This document shows, one piece after another, positions 62,055-64,000 of a DNA stretch of 64,000 bases; the stretch's first letter is position 1, and every line of letters begins with the position of its first letter. Position numbers and translations under genes: made by a program. Under the pieces are notes generated by a model that was not told the DNA's origin, searched no databases, and saw only the letters and a program-made list of their open reading frames with translations. Source of the stretch: Chitinimonas arctica (lineage in GTDB: Bacteria > Pseudomonadota > Gammaproteobacteria > Burkholderiales > Chitinimonadaceae); assembly GCF_007431345.1 (NCBI RefSeq), contig NZ_CP041730.1:2666001-2730000 (forward strand). The letters run 5' to 3'.

Positions 62055-62915
62055 GTGCCGCTCACCGCCTTGGCGATGGTCATCATCGCCGCCTTCACCC
62101 ATGCCACCTGGAACCTGCTCGCCAAGCAGGCGGCCGCCAGCAGGCATTTTGTCTGGCTGTATTCGGCCGGCACGATCCTGTTCTGGCTACCGGCCATCCT
62201 GGCGGTATTCTGGTGGGCCAGGCCCAGTCTGGGCACGCCCGAAATCATCGCCCTGGCCGGTAGCGCGGTCTTGCATACGGCCTATTCCTTGTGCCTGCAG
62301 CGAGGCTATAAGGTTGGCGACCTGTCGGTGGTCTATCCGATGGCGCGTGGAACCGGCCCGCTGATCTCTTTTTTCGGCGCCATGCTGGTGCTGGGCGAGC
62401 GCCCCGGCCCGCTCGCCGCGGTGGGCGCCTTGCTGGTGGTGGTCGGCGTATTCCTGTTGGCTGGCGGTCCTCGGCTGTTGCGTCCCGGGGCGGATCGCAA
62501 GGGCCTGTTGTGGGGTGTGCTGACGGGCACGTTCATCGCGGCTTATACGGTATGGGACGGCCACGCCGTCAAGGTGCTACTGCTATCGCCCCTGCTGGTC
62601 GACTACGCCGGCAATTCGTTGCGCTGCTTGATGCTGACGCCGCGCGCCCTGGCGGATCGCCATGCCTTGCTGCCGGAATTGCGTCGTTATTGGAAGCCGG
62701 CGCTGGGTGTCAGCGTGCTGGGGCCGCTGGGCTATACCCTGGTGCTGTTCGCCATGCAGCAGGCCCCGGTCAGCCATGTCGCGCCAGCCCGGGAGCTGTC
62801 GATGATGGTGGGCGCCTGGTATGGCGCCAAGCTATTGGACGAGGGCGACCTGTCCCGCCGCCTGTTGGCGGCGGGGGTGATCGTACTGGGCGTGGTGGGT
62901 TTGGCGCTGGGTTAG
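62055..62915 (+). CDS. EamA-family (DMT) transporter
   Basis: A 286-residue inner-membrane protein with ten predicted helices in two EamA repeats (ALAMVIIAAFTHATWNLLAK; LLWGVLTGTFIAAYTVWDG). Substrates of this superfamily are small metabolites and cannot be named here. The start is GTG 62055, 9 bases after the amgK stop, so the two may be co-transcribed. Confidence 0.85.
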   Translation: MPLTALAMVIIAAFTHATWNLLAKQAAASRHFVWLYSAGTILFWLPAILAVFWWARPSLGTPEIIALAGSAVLHTAYSLCLQRGYKVGDLSVVYPMARGTGPLISFFGAMLVLGERPGPLAAVGALLVVVGVFLLAGGPRLLRPGADRKGLLWGVLTGTFIAAYTVWDGHAVKVLLLSPLLVDYAGNSLRCLMLTPRALADRHALLPELRRYWKPALGVSVLGPLGYTLVLFAMQQAPVSHVAPARELSMMVGAWYGAKLLDEGDLSRRLLAAGVIVLGVVGLALG

Positions 62916-63004
62916 GTTGCTAACCAGGTAGTAGCCGCCGAAGTCGGGATAACAAGCGATCGACCGAGCCGGGTTGGGCGGCGGGTGCGGCTTGAAAAGC
63001 CGAT

Positions 63005-63301
63005 TCAAGCAAACCTCCGCACCGGCAAAGCGGGAACTTGGCCTACGGCAGCGAGCCCCAGGCGGTAGTGCCAATACGTCCACGAGCGCTCGTTGAACTG
63101 GCCGGCTTCCGCATGCGTCAATACTTCACGCAGCACCTCGTCGCCAACCTGAGCAGCGAGCGACTGGACATCGGTGTAATCGCCGATGTTTATCACTTGC
63201 GCGATGACCCGTTCGGGCATGGCCACCGCTTCGTCTGGCGTTTTCCACCAGACATACTTGCCGGCGAAGGGCTTCAAATCTTCAGGATTGGTGTGGACCA
63301 T
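63005..63301 (-). CDS. small hypothetical protein resembling DUF6922/AbiEii-partner proteins
   Basis: A 98-residue soluble protein. The pattern PFAGKYVWWKTPDEAVAMPERVIAQV, GDYTDVQSLAAQVG and NERSWTYWHYRLGL resembles small proteins (DUF6922-like) that sit upstream of nucleotidyltransferase AbiEii-type genes. No such gene follows within 62916-63004, where only fragmentary frames exist. It may be an orphan remnant of a toxin-antitoxin pair. Family assignment is from pattern memory. Confidence 0.55.
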   Translation of the reverse strand: MVHTNPEDLKPFAGKYVWWKTPDEAVAMPERVIAQVINIGDYTDVQSLAAQVGDEVLREVLTHAEAGQFNERSWTYWHYRLGLAAVGQVPALPVRRFA

Positions 63302-63530
63302 ACGATCCTCGAATTAGCGTGTTTTTTTGCTTCAGACTGCCCTTGCATTACAGCGCTCCCGGGAACCCATCCGCTATCCCATGCATTTCATCGTGCTTGG
63401 CAGTATTTGGAACCGGCAGGAACGCAGTTGGTCTCAAGCTACTCGCGACATGGGCAAGACGGGGGCCAAGATGCGATCCATACCAGACGGGCAAACCGCC
63501 CGCCGGTCACAATCGCAAAGGAGCTTCACC

Positions 63531-63707
63531 ATGCAACGCGCACAAATCGGCACCCTGTTCGAAACCACCTTGTTTCTGGGCGTGGCCGTATTGTTCGCCG
63601 GTGGCTTGTTCGGCGCCCTGCAAACACCGACCCAAACCGAGCAGCAGCTGCTTGCCAAGCACTCGGCCACCCAAATGGCGCAGAGCGAAACCGGTAAGCA
63701 GGGTTAA
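63531..63707 (+). CDS. 58-residue membrane-anchored hypothetical protein
   Basis: ATG 63531 has AAGGAG 8 bases upstream. The peptide has one membrane segment (IGTLFETTLFLGVAVLFAGGL) and a polar tail rich in Gln and Thr. The longer upstream frame has no coding character and no ribosome site. Function is unknown. Confidence 0.65.
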   Translation: MQRAQIGTLFETTLFLGVAVLFAGGLFGALQTPTQTEQQLLAKHSATQMAQSETGKQG

Positions 63708-63793
63708 GAACCGAAACGGTAGGCCATCCCGGATGCCGGTCGGCCGCGCATGGTAAGCTTTTCCATCGTGTCCGACTCTGCCTAGGCATTTCC

Positions 63794-64000
63794 ATGAGCT
63801 ACCCACAAGCCGCTACCGGCCCCGTTCTCTACGATTTCCGTTCCGATACCGTTACCCGCCCTGGCGCCGCGATGCGCGCGGCGATGGCGGCGGCCGAGGT
63901 GGGGGACGATGTATGGGGGGACGATCCCACGGTCTTGCGCCTCCAGGCGGTGGCTGCCGAGATGCTGGGATATGAGGCGGGCCTGTTCGTGCCTTCCGGT
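63794..64000 (+). CDS. ltaE: low-specificity L-threonine aldolase (partial, cut by right edge)
   Basis: The first 69 residues of a PLP-dependent threonine aldolase: LYDFRSDTVTRPGAAMRAAM, GDDVWGDDPTVLRLQ and YEAGLFVPSG are the characteristic N-terminal motifs. It cleaves L-threonine or L-allo-threonine to glycine and acetaldehyde. The gene runs off the window. Confidence 0.93.
   Translation, partial: MSYPQAATGPVLYDFRSDTVTRPGAAMRAAMAAAEVGDDVWGDDPTVLRLQAVAAEMLGYEAGLFVPSG

Overview
The window is a 64 kb chromosomal segment of a GC-rich Gram-negative bacterium, almost certainly a betaproteobacterium. The gene order mnmG-rsmG-parA-parB-atpIBEFHAGDC followed by glmU-glmS, the lptD-surA-pdxA-rsmA cluster, a trimeric porin, and metE/metR are typical of Neisseriales and relatives (Chitinimonas or Chromobacteriaceae-like). 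The genus is an inference. I see no rRNA, tRNA, CRISPR array, prophage or intact insertion sequence.

Layout. 1-7.2 kb is a patchy accessory region: a LysR gene cut by the left edge, an esterase, an integron attC-like site with a small membrane-protein gene, a PAS-AraC regulator, a secreted M64 metallopeptidase, three decayed genes and a porin with a one-base frameshift. 7.3-16.3 kb is a heavy-metal efflux locus: a cupredoxin-like protein, CzcC/CzcB/CzcA-type tripartite pump, and a two-component system behind a MerR-type promoter and a 41-codon His/Cys-containing reading frame. 16.4-19.6 kb holds an IS5 remnant, a candidate immunity gene and a secreted RHS-repeat toxin, placed just downstream of glmS. 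20-26.5 kb holds glmS, glmU and two lipoproteins, one of them an NHL-repeat protein.

26.6-29.2 kb is the most interesting part. A roughly 2.3 kb AT-richer cassette is inserted at the 3' end of atpC and is bounded by two perfect 169-bp direct copies of the atpC tail plus its terminator. It carries an anti-phage dCTP-deaminase-like gene (AvcD type), a translationally coupled 70-residue partner of unknown function, and a 300-bp structured leader, but no recombinase.

29-40.4 kb is the ATP synthase operon, ParAB, RsmG and MnmG, all leftward. 40.5-46 kb holds NfeD and SPFH membrane proteins, a DHH phosphoesterase, a class II Fic protein and a convergent DUF4143 ATPase; the last two each have a perfect dyad at their start. 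46-55 kb holds metE/metR, a TetR-controlled acyl-CoA pair and the gltIJKL glutamate/aspartate importer. 55-61 kb is the outer-membrane/cofactor cluster rsmA-pdxA-surA-lptD, with amgK divergent. 62-64 kb ends with an EamA exporter, two small genes and the start of a threonine aldolase gene.
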